64,000 bases of DNA from Ascidia mentula (taxonomy: Eukaryota > Chordata > Ascidiacea > Phlebobranchia > Ascidiidae), in the NCBI GenBank assembly GCA_947561715.1, contig OX387197.1, positions 7,561,001-7,625,000 of the forward strand, written 5' to 3'. Within the stretch, counting starts at the first letter, position 1; every line of letters begins with the position of its first letter. Of this stretch, positions 1-11,635 are shown piece after piece. The position numbers and the translations under genes were made by a program. Under the pieces are notes generated by a model that was given only the letters and a program-made list of their open reading frames with translations, was not told the DNA's origin and did no database searches.

Positions 1-2137
1 CGTACGGTATCAATTGCTGCTTTCGCGAACTGCTTGACGTCGCTACTTGACGTGATTTTTGGTAGGATGTCATAACTTGCCCACAACCTTGAAACGCCGT
101 ATTTGAGCTTTTAAATTTGATAAGCAGACTTTGAATCGAAATCGACTCTTGCGTGATTCCAACTTATAAACAAGTTCATTTATGATGTTAAGGGTCAATA
201 ACTGATGTTAATAGTAAATCAAAAAACTAGAATAGAAGTTAAAATAAAATTTTTAAATTTTAGTGTGCTACATGGTATTTTTCAACAATTAACGATATAT
301 ACAGATATCTACCTGTTGACAGTTAGTGGAGTTATTTTGGGAGTGGCGGAAGCTATCACTTGGCCTTCGTTCATGATATACTGCATTCATTTTGGACGAA
401 AGTACGCCAAGTTACAAAATAAGAAATACGATTTTTACAACGCCCAGTTTCTCAGCTACTTTTCTTGTATCTTTCATATTGCGGCGGTAAGTGAAGTGTA
501 CTTTGGTTGTGGGCAGAAAGTTTGACGGAAGTAAGAATTAATTTGATAGTGCGAAACCTTTTTCAGGTTTTGAGCTACCTTGTGATCTATTGCATTCTCT
601 ATATTGGAAGATCCTCCAGTGTTTCAAATACCAACTCAACAAACCTAAACAAAACATCACAGCAACGGGATTATTCGTTTTGCGGAGCCAACGACTGTCA
701 AGACCCGAATGTGACGCAACAAAATCTGATGCAATACGTCCCCTCTCAAACTACACTTTACATCACGCTCGGTGTTTTAATGGGACTGGTTTTGATCGCT
801 GCAACAATTCAGGGATATTTCGTAGAAAAATCTGAATTAAATGTTGGTTCGACAGTTGATGACAAAACTAAACGCGGTACTCTGAGAAGCTTCGACAATA
901 ATATAGTTTTAGATGAAATACCAATATTTCCGGAAGCATCTTCTCAGACACCATGCAGTAACAATGTGTCCAAGGGACCACATATTCAACACGATTTACC
1001 ATGCAATGAATCAATCAAGACAGAAACTGATGATGTCGCAGTCCAAAAGACAAAATTTTATGTAATGTTTCGTGCGACAGTTTTTTTGAAGTTTTCAAGC
1101 ATATGATTGCGCTGATGCAAAAGATTATTTTCTAGGGATATCGCCGCTTGGCTGTACATTCTCTTCAAAGTACATTTCGCCAAATGTTGAAAACCAAACA
1201 ACTTCTTATTATCCCCACATCACTGTGCCTTGGTTTGGTTCAGTCGTTTGTCTACGTCGAAATGCCGAGAGCCCTTTCTTCATGCATTCTTGGTGTTGAT
1301 CAGGTAATTACTGGAATATATTTATTTTCGGTATATTATTATACATATTTCGGTATATGTATATTATACAGTTTTCACCTGCTAGGCGTCTCCTAAAATA
1401 CATTAATTTAAAGGTACCTTTGTGCATGTTGACATTTAGTGCCGCTGATGCTTTTGTTGCAATTCATGTTGGCAAAATTACGAGAAAGCATGGAAGGCAG
1501 TTGCCTCTATTAATATGCACACTTCTTGAAATTGGAACATTCTTAACTATCTTGCTGTGGAGTGCAACAGAATCCTCCAAGTGGATTGTTTACTGTTTGT
1601 TCGGCTTGATAGGGATTGCAAACGGACTTCGAACGACCATCAGTGCAGGTAGACTATATTTTGCATGAAAATTAAAGGTCACAATTGTGTTTAGTTTTTG
1701 GGGTTGTGTGATGATAAGATGCCAAGTTCCTAGAATGATTTAAGCTGTGATATATTCCGCAATAATAAAATAACAAAGATTTTTAAACGTTTAAATTAAT
1801 TGTGGAAGATTAACATAAGCAAAGGTATATTTTCAATTCACTTTCAAAATTGTTCATTTACTTGTTTTTCGTCCATTTGAAGCAACTCAAGCTGCCTTCT
1901 TTCCTGACAATCAGGAACCTGCCATGTTGATTTGGTCGCTATGCTATGTCAGCGGTTTTGCTTTGCAAGCTGGTTGGAGTACGGCAATTTGTGTAAGGTA
2001 CAAGATTTATTTCCATCTCGTTCTGTTGGTGATCAGCATGGTAGCTTATAGTAAGTAGTGATTTAAGGCATTTGCACTCAAATGCAACTTCCACATGCTT
2101 TATTTTATCAGGTTTTGCGGACTACAGTTACAGTTAA
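1..2137 (+). CDS. UNC93A: UNC93A-like major facilitator family protein, copy 1 (5' end outside window)
   Basis: Multi-pass membrane protein of the UNC93 branch of the major facilitator superfamily; vertebrate UNC93A is a poorly characterised transporter-like protein. Readable exons are 305-486, 567-1061, 1136-1303, 1414-1648, 1883-2050 and a short last exon about 2112-2137; bases 1-61 may be the end of the preceding exon. Family signatures include the luminal CGANDCQDPN segment with nearby N-glycosylation sequons, the QLLIIPTSLCLGLVQSFVYV helix, the FSAADAF helix start, and AAFFPDNQEP before the last helix pair. Splice phases agree between exons. Exons of 182, 168, 235 and 168 nt match those of the minus-strand copy exactly. 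The start exon is missing because the window begins inside the gene. The family call is strong; the first and last exons are tentative. Confidence 0.82.
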
Positions 2138-2970
2138 ACCAAGAGTCGTTTAGATGGTAAAGAACCTCTTCAAACTTAAACTTTAAAGTTCACATTGAAT
2201 TAACGTTAATTTTTTCAAAAAATGCTTTGAGAAACTCCTATTGAATTTATTGCCTGCTAAGTTGTATTCTGACGTATTTGAAATACAGTCATCACAAAAT
2301 TATCCGCATACTGTCATTTCAAGGCCTTTAGTACATTCAAAACGATAGGGAACAGGACAGCAAGGAGTGCATACATTTGCAAGTTACATACGTTATTTTC
2401 AGAAAGTTTGGCATTTACCCTTTCCTAGAATACATTCGACAACTGTTTCTGCGTCCGTAATATCATGGGATACGCTAAGATATACGAAGTAATCGGAGAA
2501 ACGTTGTTCAACTAAAAGTTGTTGCCTCTTACATAATATGGTGCAGTGCGCTGAATGATAAATGTTGGCAACACGTTACAGAAAAGTTTGCCGATCCCGT
2601 ACGGAAACTTGCTCATGGTTTGAACTGACTGAGAGAACGCAGGGTGAAATAAACAAGAAAACACGTTTCGTTTGTCAGCAAAAGCTATTCGTTTCATCAG
2701 AAACTGAGAAAAAGCTTACATGGGATTATACATAGCAGTTTAAGGGGCATACTTTCGACTTGTTTAAAAGTAACCTCCTTACCAGGTAACTCTAATGCCG
2801 TATTGCGTGGAGTGTGAATCCCTTTAAAAAATGACTAAAAACTTGATAAATAGGCATTTAAAAAGCAACGCACTCCAGAAAAATTAATAATAAAAATAAT
2901 ATTCCAAATTAAAAAGAAGGTTTAAATTGCAGTATGATCCTTTGAGATTTTGCTTAACCACCAATGTACT
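2138..2970. other. Convergent intergenic spacer between the UNC93A copies
   Basis: This AT-rich spacer holds the 3' UTRs of both UNC93A-like genes. Its one recognisable element is a minus-strand relic at about 2512-2700, described separately. I see no other gene. Confidence 0.5.
2512..2700 (-). mobile_element. Possible retroelement 3'-end relic with hammerhead-like core
   Basis: On the minus strand CTGATGA (2700-2694) is followed about 25 nt later by GAAACG (GAAA at 2669-2666). Between them an AGC/GCT pair encloses a TTTT loop. The frame reads LMKRIAFADKRNV, similar in layout to the tails at 10050 and 59786. The helix is poor, so this is a weak call. Confidence 0.3.
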
Positions 2971-5900
2971 TTACGCTTTATTACTTTTGCGCATTTCTTT
3001 CCGGTGCAAATGCTCGGCGACATCTGAAAAAAGGTGAGTCAGTGAATTTGTAAACTATTCATGATTACAATAACTTACAGTAAAAAATCATGCTGGTCAT
3101 CATTAGAGCAATTTGGAAGTAGACCTTATACTTGACACAAACCGCTGTGCTCCAACCAAATTGAAATGCACGGCCACTTAAATACCAGAACGCCCACACC
3201 ACCATTGTCTGCTCTTGATCATTGGGAAAGAAGGCAGCATGGGCATCTAACAAATATACTCGCTAATATTTGGTAGGGTCGTGAAAGGTTAATTTCTATG
3301 CAGACGCGGCATTTGTAACACAGTTACTTTTAAAACCTACTTTTTGATGCAAGTGCAGAAAAATTTACAGTCTGGCAACCATTGAAAGGGAGCGCCACAT
3401 ATTTATCATTCACGTGCTGTTGGGATATAACTTTTCAACTGTTAGAGAAACTTTCAAAAAATAGTCATTGTTTTTTTTTCTGTTGGTTAGTTTAAATTTA
3501 ATGGAAACGTTGTGTGGCTTATTATTATTTCTATAGAGAACTACACGTATAGGCACCAAAGTCTTAAGTGCATTATGGCCTTGACATGACTCTATCTGAC
3601 ACTGACAAGCTAGTATATGTGTACCTTAGATCACTGAACTGGAAGTCGCATATACATTTACCACCTGGTTATAAATCAGGTTTTTAAGGTTGCATTTGTA
3701 CCTGTGCTCATAGGAATGCGGACTCCATTTCCTATTCTTGTTGAAGCAAACAAGCAGTAAACAAACCACTTGGTGGATTCCGCTGGAGACCAAAATATAA
3801 AGGCAATAGAAGTACTAATGTCCACTAACATCGACACGAGTAAAAAAGTTTGTCTTCTAATTTTGGACGACAATTTTCCCACCAAAGCTGTCACAATTGT
3901 GGCTGCAACGTTGAAGGCAATCATACATAAACTTACCTGCAAATCAAAAAGCGGCTTAAATGTGGATTACGGTGTGTGTTGGGCAATTGTCAATTCCTGT
4001 ATTGTTGGTCTAGTTTGTTGTAAATACTGAAAACTTAAGACAAGTTTAAGTTTCCTAAAACCTACAACTGTCATATAACAAAATGTTTTATTCCTTCTAT
4101 TCGATGCATGCCTTCGGTTAATCTGGCCCACAGAAAGTTTTGTGGGGTGATAGTAATAGGGTAAACCATTATATCGACAGCGAGTACTTATAATTATAAG
4201 CATTTTGTCCTCCATGCCATAGAAATAGGCTAGGATTTACTCGCAAGTCTGTTTTTAATTATACCTGATCGATACCAAGAATGCATGAAGCAAAAGCTCT
4301 TGACATCTCCACAAATACAAAAGCTTGCTGTATTCCGGTATAAAAGCTGAGAGGAATAATCAAAAGTTGGTTTGTTTTGAACATTTGAGTAAACGCGTCT
4401 CTTACAGAAAAAACTGCAAGATTAACAGTGCCCTGTAATAAAAGATACCATCGTTTTGAATAATATGTACGTATTTGAAACATTGGTTCCAAGAGAATTG
4501 TTTGTACATTTTACCCTAACACATACACCGTGTCCCACATGGCGTGGTTATATTTTTAGCTGTATAACAGAAATTTGCATTTGCCCAAAATCTGGAACAA
4601 ACCTTTTGTTTGTTTTGAATTACAATATCTGTAGAGCCGTCGTTAAATGGTTTGGGAAGGGGAATAGACTGCGAAGTGTCAGGTGGTCCGTTGAACTGAG
4701 TGTCATGAAAAGTAACGTGCGTAGAAGTTTGGTCACGAGATCCTGACACAACGCTTTTGGTTTCGTTCATTTTCTTTGTGACATCATTAAGGTTCGATTT
4801 CTCAACGAAAGCAACGTGAATGATCAGAGCCAAAACTTGATAAATAGCCAAAACCATTGCCCCAAACACGGCTAACAGGATATGCAGAGTAATTTGGGAT
4901 GGAACGTATTGCGCCAGACTCTCACGCGTTACGTTGGGATCCTGGCAGTCATTTGAACCGCAAACAGAATAATCATGCTGTCTGGAGGACGCAGTTTTGT
5001 TTGAGGAGAACAATGCGGTTGGTCTTCCAACGTACAGAATGCAATAAACTGTAAGGTTGCTGATCACCTGCAAATCATTAGAAGTATATTTAAATTAAAA
5101 AGAAAACCAAGGTGCTTGCAATATTACCGCCATAACGCGAATGAAGAGGTAGAAGTAGCTCATGAATTGTCCTTGGTAATTATCAATCGGCCTGTTTTCA
5201 TGTTTGGCGTACTTGCACGCGAAATGAACGCAATATATCATGAACGAAGGCCGGGACAGCGCTTCAGCAAAACCGACAACCACTCTAAAGGCAGTGAGCA
5301 TGTATATATCTGAATAAAAAACAACAATAAGCGATGTAGTACACGTTTCTGACTCGTCGGGGTCACCATTTAGGCGTTTTACTGCTTTATTGTATTACCA
5401 AGTTAAGAATGACTTCGCAAGTCCACGCAACGCCAGAAAAAGAGAATTGCGACGAAAGAAGGCAATTAATCCACATCGTTACAATGCGGTAAATAAAGCG
5501 CTACAACAACATAGAGACATTGAAAAGTTGCTGTATGTAAATTGGTTGTTAAATCATCTTCTAACGGAAATAATTAGGAAAACATTCATACTTTAAGGCG
5601 CAAAAAATTGATTTGTTTGATCAATAAGTGGCTGAGGGTTTTTAAGTTTAAAAACGTGTTAAGAGATACACATTTCCCAAGTTAGTGCAAATCTTTTATA
5701 CATGTTTGAATTTACTTTTAAGGCATTTGCTTACTTGGAAAGTAGTTGGCACAGATGTACAGAAAATAAAAACCGTATGCAACAACTAATGACCATTTGG
5801 CAGTTAGGAGTTTGAGAACCACAGGCGTACAAATAATGCCGAATAGCACTGTGGTAATATATGTGGCTGTGGCTGAAGTCACACCTGTAATAAGTTGACA

Positions 5901-6123
5901 CTTGTTTAATAAAAAGTTTTATCAAATATGTAACTCTTGGTAAACTAGAAGTTATTTTGATGTACTTTAGAGCTCATCACAAAAGTCTAGAGATATTCTG
6001 CTCACCCAAACCATCGACAATGTTAATGCTGGATTGCAACGTCAGCAGGGTGTGGTAAGCCCCAAAATTGAGAATGGCACCAAGCACACTTTCCACGCAC
6101 CACGTGCTTCTATAATCGTGCAT
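2971..6123 (-). CDS. UNC93A: UNC93A-like major facilitator family protein, copy 2 (complete)
   Basis: Complete eight-exon model: 6123-6006, 5884-5735, 5309-5128, 5067-4603, 4432-4265, 3936-3702, 3246-3079 and 3023-2971. It totals 1539 nt, or 512 residues. The ATG at 6123 opens MHDYRSTWCVESV, leading into the first helix and the LQSS motif typical of UNC93A. The central luminal loop has CGSNDCQDPN, preceded by N-glycosylation candidates. A roughly 80-residue polar insertion follows, before the helix ending in SCILGIDQ. All junctions except 4603 (AAG|GTTT) have good GT-AG sequences. The gene converges on copy 1, leaving about 830 bp between the two stops, so the pair probably arose by inverted duplication. 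The transported substrate cannot be read from the sequence. Confidence 0.88.
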
Positions 6124-6585
6124 TTCTCAAATATTGGTGAAGTTCTAGATACAGTTTGGATACTTTTTCGTACTAAAACGGATGTAAATTAGGAACACAA
6201 CTCACGGATTTACTTGATTCTGAGAATAAAAGACTGGCCCATACTGTTGTTAACATTGTCATGTTTGAAAAACGTTTCGGCAAGAACTTATGCCATCATC
6301 TGTTTGAATGTTATCGGCCACACACCACTAGAGGAGAAAATGCGCAATAAACGGCATAAAACGCATATTCCAGGTATATTTGCTTCCGATAGTTTAATTT
6401 AAAGTTCTCAAAACTATGAAATTTTTCGCATTTACTTCCAGCTAAGCGTTTTGACAAACGTGGGTAATTCACAAAGCCAAGTTTTGTTCACAAGAACACC
6501 TCAAACATGTCTGTTTTGTACGTTGTTTGTGTTTCTGCCTGTAGTCAATACAACAAAATCATTCACAACAGAAATCAAAAAATCA
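6124..6585. other. Intergenic region upstream of UNC93A copy 2
   Basis: This stretch should contain the promoter of the minus-strand UNC93A gene and the 3' flank of the zinc-finger gene. I see no TATA box, repeat or convincing coding segment in it. Confidence 0.4.
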
Positions 6586-6591
6586 TTTATT
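6586..6591 (-). terminator. AATAAA poly(A) signal of zinc-finger gene A
   Basis: AATAAA read on the minus strand lies about 125 nt beyond the stop codon at 6717, a plausible 3' UTR length for this gene. Confidence 0.5.
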
Positions 6592-6716
6592 TAAAGTAAA
6601 TTATATCGACCAAAATCACAAATAAATTTGAGCAAAGAGTGTGAAGTTGACCCTTTAATTTTGCAACTTGAGCAAAGGGCAATATTTTCCTTTCGTGGAA
6701 TCTAACATTTTCAAAA

Positions 6717-7823
6717 TTACTTTGCAGCATGAGTTCGCATGTGTCGTTTCAGTGGCGGTTTTTGAACAAATCCAATTCCACACACGTCGCATTTGTAGGG
6801 TTTCTCTCCAGTGTGGCTGCGAATGTGGAAGACCAGATTTTGCTTTTGAGTGTATCGCTTCTCGCACAGGTGGCATTTGTGAGGCTTTTCACCAGTGTGT
6901 GATCTAGTGTGTGATTGCAAATGATTCTTCAGTTTGAAGGCTTTTTTGCATAGCTGACATTTGTAAGGTTTATCTGTAGAATGGATTACTTTGTGCAGGC
7001 GGAGACGTTCTTGGGAGACGAACATTTTTTTGCATTCCAAACACTGGTGACGCTTTTCTTGTACAAAGTGGGTTTTCGTGTGTTCTTCCAAAGTTGATTT
7101 CCGCGTAAATTCTTTCTCGCACACTTCGCACTTAAAAGGTTTCAGTCCAGTGTGAGTCCTCATATGAACTCTGCAGCTAGAATTTGTAGTAAAGCTTTTC
7201 AGGCACACATTACATTGGAAAGGTTTTTCTCCTGTGTGAATTTTCAAGTGTTGGGTTAAACATGGTTTCCCAAAGAAAGCTTTATTACAAAACTTGCATT
7301 TGAACGGTTTTATTCCAGTGTGGGTTCGAGCGTGTCTGAGAAGACTTGTTCGACAGGTGTACCGTTTTTCACAGACATCACATCGGTGCCGCTTCACTGT
7401 GGCGTGCGTATCCATATGTCTTGTGAGCCTGAGTTTCGTGACGAAAGATTTTTCGCACACGTCACATTTGTACTTCTTTCTATCGAAGTGATTTCTCAAG
7501 TGTGACTTTAAGGTTGAACTGCGAGATAGATTCTTTCCGCAAATATTACATTCGTGTATTCTTTTTGTCTGGGTGTGCGTGAGAACGTGACGTCTGAATG
7601 TTTCAATGTTACTGAGTGTTTTCTCACAGTACTTACATCTGTATGGATGACTCTTCAGGTGAGTAAAAGCGTGAATTTGGAGACACGATGACGATTGAAA
7701 CGTCATGTCACAAATCGTGCACTCGAACGATGTCTTTTCGTTGTGCTCAATCATATGTTGCTTCAAATTTTCTTCGTCAACAAACGTCTTCCTACATACA
7801 TCACACTGGCTTTGCATTGACAT
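6717..7823 (-). CDS. C2H2 zinc-finger protein with 13 fingers, copy A
   Basis: Intronless gene of 368 residues. It begins MSMQSQCDVC and consists almost entirely of thirteen consecutive C2H2 fingers, running from residue 7 to the C-terminal AAK. Several linkers are the canonical TGEKP or TGLKP form. This architecture points to a nuclear sequence-specific DNA-binding protein; the target site is unknown and no effector domain such as KRAB, BTB or SCAN is visible. It is closely related to the gene at 11636-12682, including the last fingers and sequence beyond the stop. Later fingers (YKCQLCKKAF, HKCHLCEKRY, YKCDVCGIGF) match that copy most closely, while the N-terminal fingers differ more. The ATG at 7823 was chosen because it directly precedes the first finger. 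Confidence 0.92.
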   Translation of the reverse strand: MSMQSQCDVCRKTFVDEENLKQHMIEHNEKTSFECTICDMTFQSSSCLQIHAFTHLKSHPYRCKYCEKTLSNIETFRRHVLTHTQTKRIHECNICGKNLSRSSTLKSHLRNHFDRKKYKCDVCEKSFVTKLRLTRHMDTHATVKRHRCDVCEKRYTCRTSLLRHARTHTGIKPFKCKFCNKAFFGKPCLTQHLKIHTGEKPFQCNVCLKSFTTNSSCRVHMRTHTGLKPFKCEVCEKEFTRKSTLEEHTKTHFVQEKRHQCLECKKMFVSQERLRLHKVIHSTDKPYKCQLCKKAFKLKNHLQSHTRSHTGEKPHKCHLCEKRYTQKQNLVFHIRSHTGEKPYKCDVCGIGFVQKPPLKRHMRTHAAK

Positions 7824-9967
7824 GACTCTTCAGTACCCGTTGCGGAGCAGCAAAGATTATAAAGTTGCAAGTCTTCTAAACACAAAATTTGTTTTAGAAA
7901 CGTGTATAAAAACACTCATTTGAGAGTTGCTAAACGAATAAAGCTAAAATCCATCCTTCATTAAGTTTTGATACAAAAATTAAGAAAAATCGATTCAAAT
8001 ATAATGAAAGCGTGTATAATTTAATCTTTTGTTGTATTGCATTATAAGCTTTTGTCGCTATCCTCAAAAAGCACTTTAGAATAGTTGAAGTGTCTAGATA
8101 CAAAACTAAACACAAAATTGCTCACATCAACATAGCTTATCGTATTCCCGTTCAAACAGTCTGACACTATATGAGGGCTACTTCCATCTCAACGACTCAA
8201 GCCTGTTTTCCGCAGAGTACTAAATTTCCAACTTGCCACTTGGCATACAATCATATTATATTACGTACAACTGTTTTGTATACAACACAACATTAACTGG
8301 TGGTCATGTATTATCGCAATCGACTGGCTCTTGTGGCTGTTAATTGCCAAAAGTAAAACTTTGCTTGTTTTATACTCTTCCATAATCTAAAATCCTGAAC
8401 AGACGTTTGTTAACAAAGCGAAATCGAAATCGGATTACTCAACCACCTGACGTAACATTGTCAAGCTTTCAGTAAATGTTATAAACGACCATGGGCGTAC
8501 TAAAACGTAAACAAACACGGAAAATATCTTTGTACTCCCCTCGCTCAGAATTTTTTTCTGCGGACGCCAAACAACATGAGCTAATTAACACAAAACTGGA
8601 TGCAATGTGAAGCAAGAACTTTCTTGCAACTGTTTCAACAAACCTAACGGTTTACCTACATCCTGTTACTTGATTTGCTGTTTTGTTATAATTTGATCAA
8701 TTCCAGCGTTTTATATATATGCAAATACATTATGCTTGGGCTACACTTTTTTCTTTTTGTAAATCAGTCTACCATACAAAAGTTAACTCCTGTGGTTATC
8801 CCCATTCAAAATCTATAGCTCTGCGTGAGATTTATTGGGCTGTAAAATGTTTAGAGCCATTATACTTATCCCACCAGCGGCTTTCTGTTCCAAATAAAGG
8901 AGAAGCAACTTACTTCAAAGAACAACCGCGGTGCATGCTGGAAAATATTGCAATTGTCGTACGTTGGTGTTGCGACCTATATGCCAAATGTTGTTAACCT
9001 AACGTTAGGATATTAACATGATTAATTAACCATTGACAACGGAATCCTATTTGACTAATTCATTTGACATAAGGCCACACGTGAGTTCTAACTTCTGTGT
9101 TTTCTGACCTGATTTCAATTACAAACCTGATGCAAAATTGCTTTACCACGTATTAGATTAAGGATACATGATTATATTAAGAAGTATATCGAATCGAAAT
9201 TACAAGTTACGAGATCACGAGATAAACTGATTACAAACAAAGCATAGTTGAATTAGACAGATACGGAGACAGAGATTGCGCAGGAGACGAGTTTAAGACT
9301 GTGTCTAGGTTAGTCAAGGAAACGTGCACATATATATATACACTACGATAAAAATCACCACAACGAAAAAGTCGGTTCGAAATTACCATGACAAAAGCTA
9401 TTATCTTATCTGATGGACAGCAGCCCATTCTCTTCACAAAACAATTACGACAAAACCAAACCAGAACGATTGATACATCACAACAATTATTGAAAAACAA
9501 ACCCTTTGCAAACAATGACCGGACGGTTCATATTTCAATCTAATGCGAGCAAAATGCGTGCGAGCATATGCATGCGAGTACAATGACTATTCAGTAAAGT
9601 GACCACACGTCAATCAAACAAAACAACGAACATCACATGAGAATGGCGCGCGAGATTTGCAAAAGCATAATTCTACCATAAATAAAGACATGAGGTTACC
9701 AACGAATGCGCAATCCTATTTACCACATTACAATCCGAATTTGAGAGGTCCCGAACTTTAATGACGTAATTTGGCTATTTGTGATCAATGTTCATGATAT
9801 GTGTAAATGTCCAATTTCCATGTTACGTAAACATGTAAACGTAACAGTTGGCTTGTGTGTTTGTCCTTTTAGCATAACTGCAATGCGAATCCTGTGTACA
9901 ATAAATGCTTGTGAAAAACATTATTTCCCTTTAAATAGTTTGTTGCTGATGCTGCCAGACATAATAC
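7824..9967. other. Intergenic stretch between the zinc-finger genes
   Basis: AT-rich DNA with short chance reading frames of fewer than 95 codons that lack recognisable motifs, and a few TA runs near 8710 and 9330. It should contain the promoter of zinc-finger gene A just upstream of 7823. I see no RNA gene. Confidence 0.4.
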
Positions 9968-10865
9968 TTAGTAATTAAAGGCTCTTCTGGCAAAAAAGAA
10001 AAAACTATTTCGGACGACGTTTCGGTCGTTATCCAACTGACCTTCATCAGGACAAATGAAGTACAGCGCATGACACGGCGATAAATAGTCAGGAGTGAAA
10101 AGAACAAAAAAGGTCGAAAGAAGTACGAAAAAGCTAAAAGAGCGCGAAAAAACGTAGAGGCGGGCACAAAGAATTGAAAACGCGCACCAACAAGGAACGA
10201 TACCGGGGTCTAACGCACAGCGCCCTGAGGTGCCGACATCAGGTTTAATCATGGGGCGTGTCGCGCAGACCGTTTATCAAATTACGATAAACAGGAGGAA
10301 AAAAGATTTCCCTCTTATCATTCAAGGCAGATTCATGTGCATTTATATGCACAGACTCAATAAACATTCATTATACCTATCATTCTCCCTGTCCAGAATT
10401 ATTGTATCTTTGAAATTAACTGCGTGTCCTGTTTCTGCCACATGTTGCGACGGTGCCGTCCCTGCAACCTTCTTGGGTTTGACGACATCCCGTTGATGCT
10501 CCTTTAACGGTGTTCGTAAGGCGCGACCCGTCTCACAAATGTACACCTTCTCACACTCTCCACAGGGAATGCGGTATATTAACTCTCTAGCATCTAGCGC
10601 ACCTCCAGCGCGTTCTTTGGGATGCGATACCAAGGAGCGTAGTATAACTGACGGGCGGTCGTACACCAGGATGGAAAAGTCCTCCAGCAGTCTCTTCAAT
10701 GTCTCTGAAAGTCCTGAAAAATATGTTAAAACAACCACACCCGCGGTGGGACTTTTGTTGCATTTAGGCAGGGATGCAATATTCCAGGCCATTAGTTTCA
10801 TTGTTGAGTTTGTTTTAATTTATGAAGAAGCTTGGTTTTTAAGACAAGCGAAACGTCAGTGTTAA
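9968..10865 (-). mobile_element. Penelope-like retroelement, 5'-truncated, with GIY-YIG endonuclease domain
   Basis: The minus-strand frame 10801-10343 encodes the end of a Penelope-type reverse transcriptase (GLSETLKRLL ... LVSHPKE) and then a GIY-YIG endonuclease domain. Visible elements of that domain are LIYRIPCGECEKVYICETGR, the KEHQ helix, and a C-terminal AETGH ... ILDRENDRY block. Family members have VYIG where this copy reads VYIC. The frame is broken by a small shift near 10350: one frame stops at SLCI, while the sister frame continues with SVHINAHES and runs to about 10250. The 3' end carries a hammerhead-like core at 10050-10020. The 5' part, including the catalytic RT motifs, is absent beyond about 10865. 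This is a dead, truncated insertion between the zinc-finger genes. Confidence 0.8.
10020..10050 (-). ncRNA. Hammerhead-like core at the 3' end of the Penelope relic
   Basis: CTGATGA (10050-10044) is followed by an imperfect GGTC/GACC stem and then GAAAC. This is the CUGAUGA-helix-GAAA signature that Penelope-like elements are known to carry. A closing stem III and a cleavage site are not obvious. Confidence 0.4.
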
Positions 10866-11635
10866 ATATATTTTTTTTAAATGAGGTGTATATATTTTGT
10901 CGTTTTTTTTTTCACTGTAAGAACGAATAGATCTGAAATATATCAAGTTTTCCATGTGGTCCAAACGCAATTTTTTTTGAACACGGCAACTGTAACAAAA
11001 TTTATATTCTACTCTTGTTAATGTGGTGAAAGAGGCCAGTTCCTTGCAAAGACCATGTAATTTGATTATCGTGTGTGTGTATTTAGCGATATCACAAGGA
11101 ACGTCAAACGATGACGGAAAAATTCAGGTATTTTGAAATCAAGACATCGCCGCTTTATGTAAAAATACGGTTTAATGTGATTGAATTATTTTGTAGTTAA
11201 TTTAAAATTGTTGTTGATAAACTTTTTTTGCCAATTACACAGCAACCACAAGGTGGCGATACAGTGGTCTCTGCATAAAAGCTAATCATGTAAAAGTATT
11301 CTTACGTGTATAAAATAAACATAATACAGATTAGTTTACATGAACATACTACGCGCTGTTGTCTTTGTAAATTTCTCAAATACACGAACAGTTCTTGATA
11401 CAGTCGAAATACGTACTCATAATACACTACAATATATACAACTTATCGTTTAATTGAATCTGTTTTTTCACCGTCAAATACGTAAATCAATTAAATGTTA
11501 CAACAAGATTATTGCAACAAAAAAGCGATTATCCAACTGGTTTACTGCGAAAACAAAGTATGCCACCAGTATGCCACGATAACAAAGTATGCCGTTTCAT
11601 AGAAGTTCATTTTGTCAGACGAAACATTTTCAAAA
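10866..11635. other. Intergenic stretch downstream of zinc-finger gene B
   Basis: AT-rich sequence containing the 3' UTR of the gene at 11636-12682. The segment 11620-11640 matches the same position beyond the stop of gene A, so the duplication unit extends slightly past the coding region. Nothing else is recognised. Confidence 0.4.

Noticed and set aside
5390..5596. Basic 68-codon plus-strand frame inside a UNC93A intron
   Set aside because: It lies in a confirmed intron on the opposite strand, has no family motif, and is the size expected by chance.
9231..9515. 94-codon minus frame rich in Cys and Val
   Set aside because: No domain, no promoter or poly(A) context, and low-complexity TA flanks.
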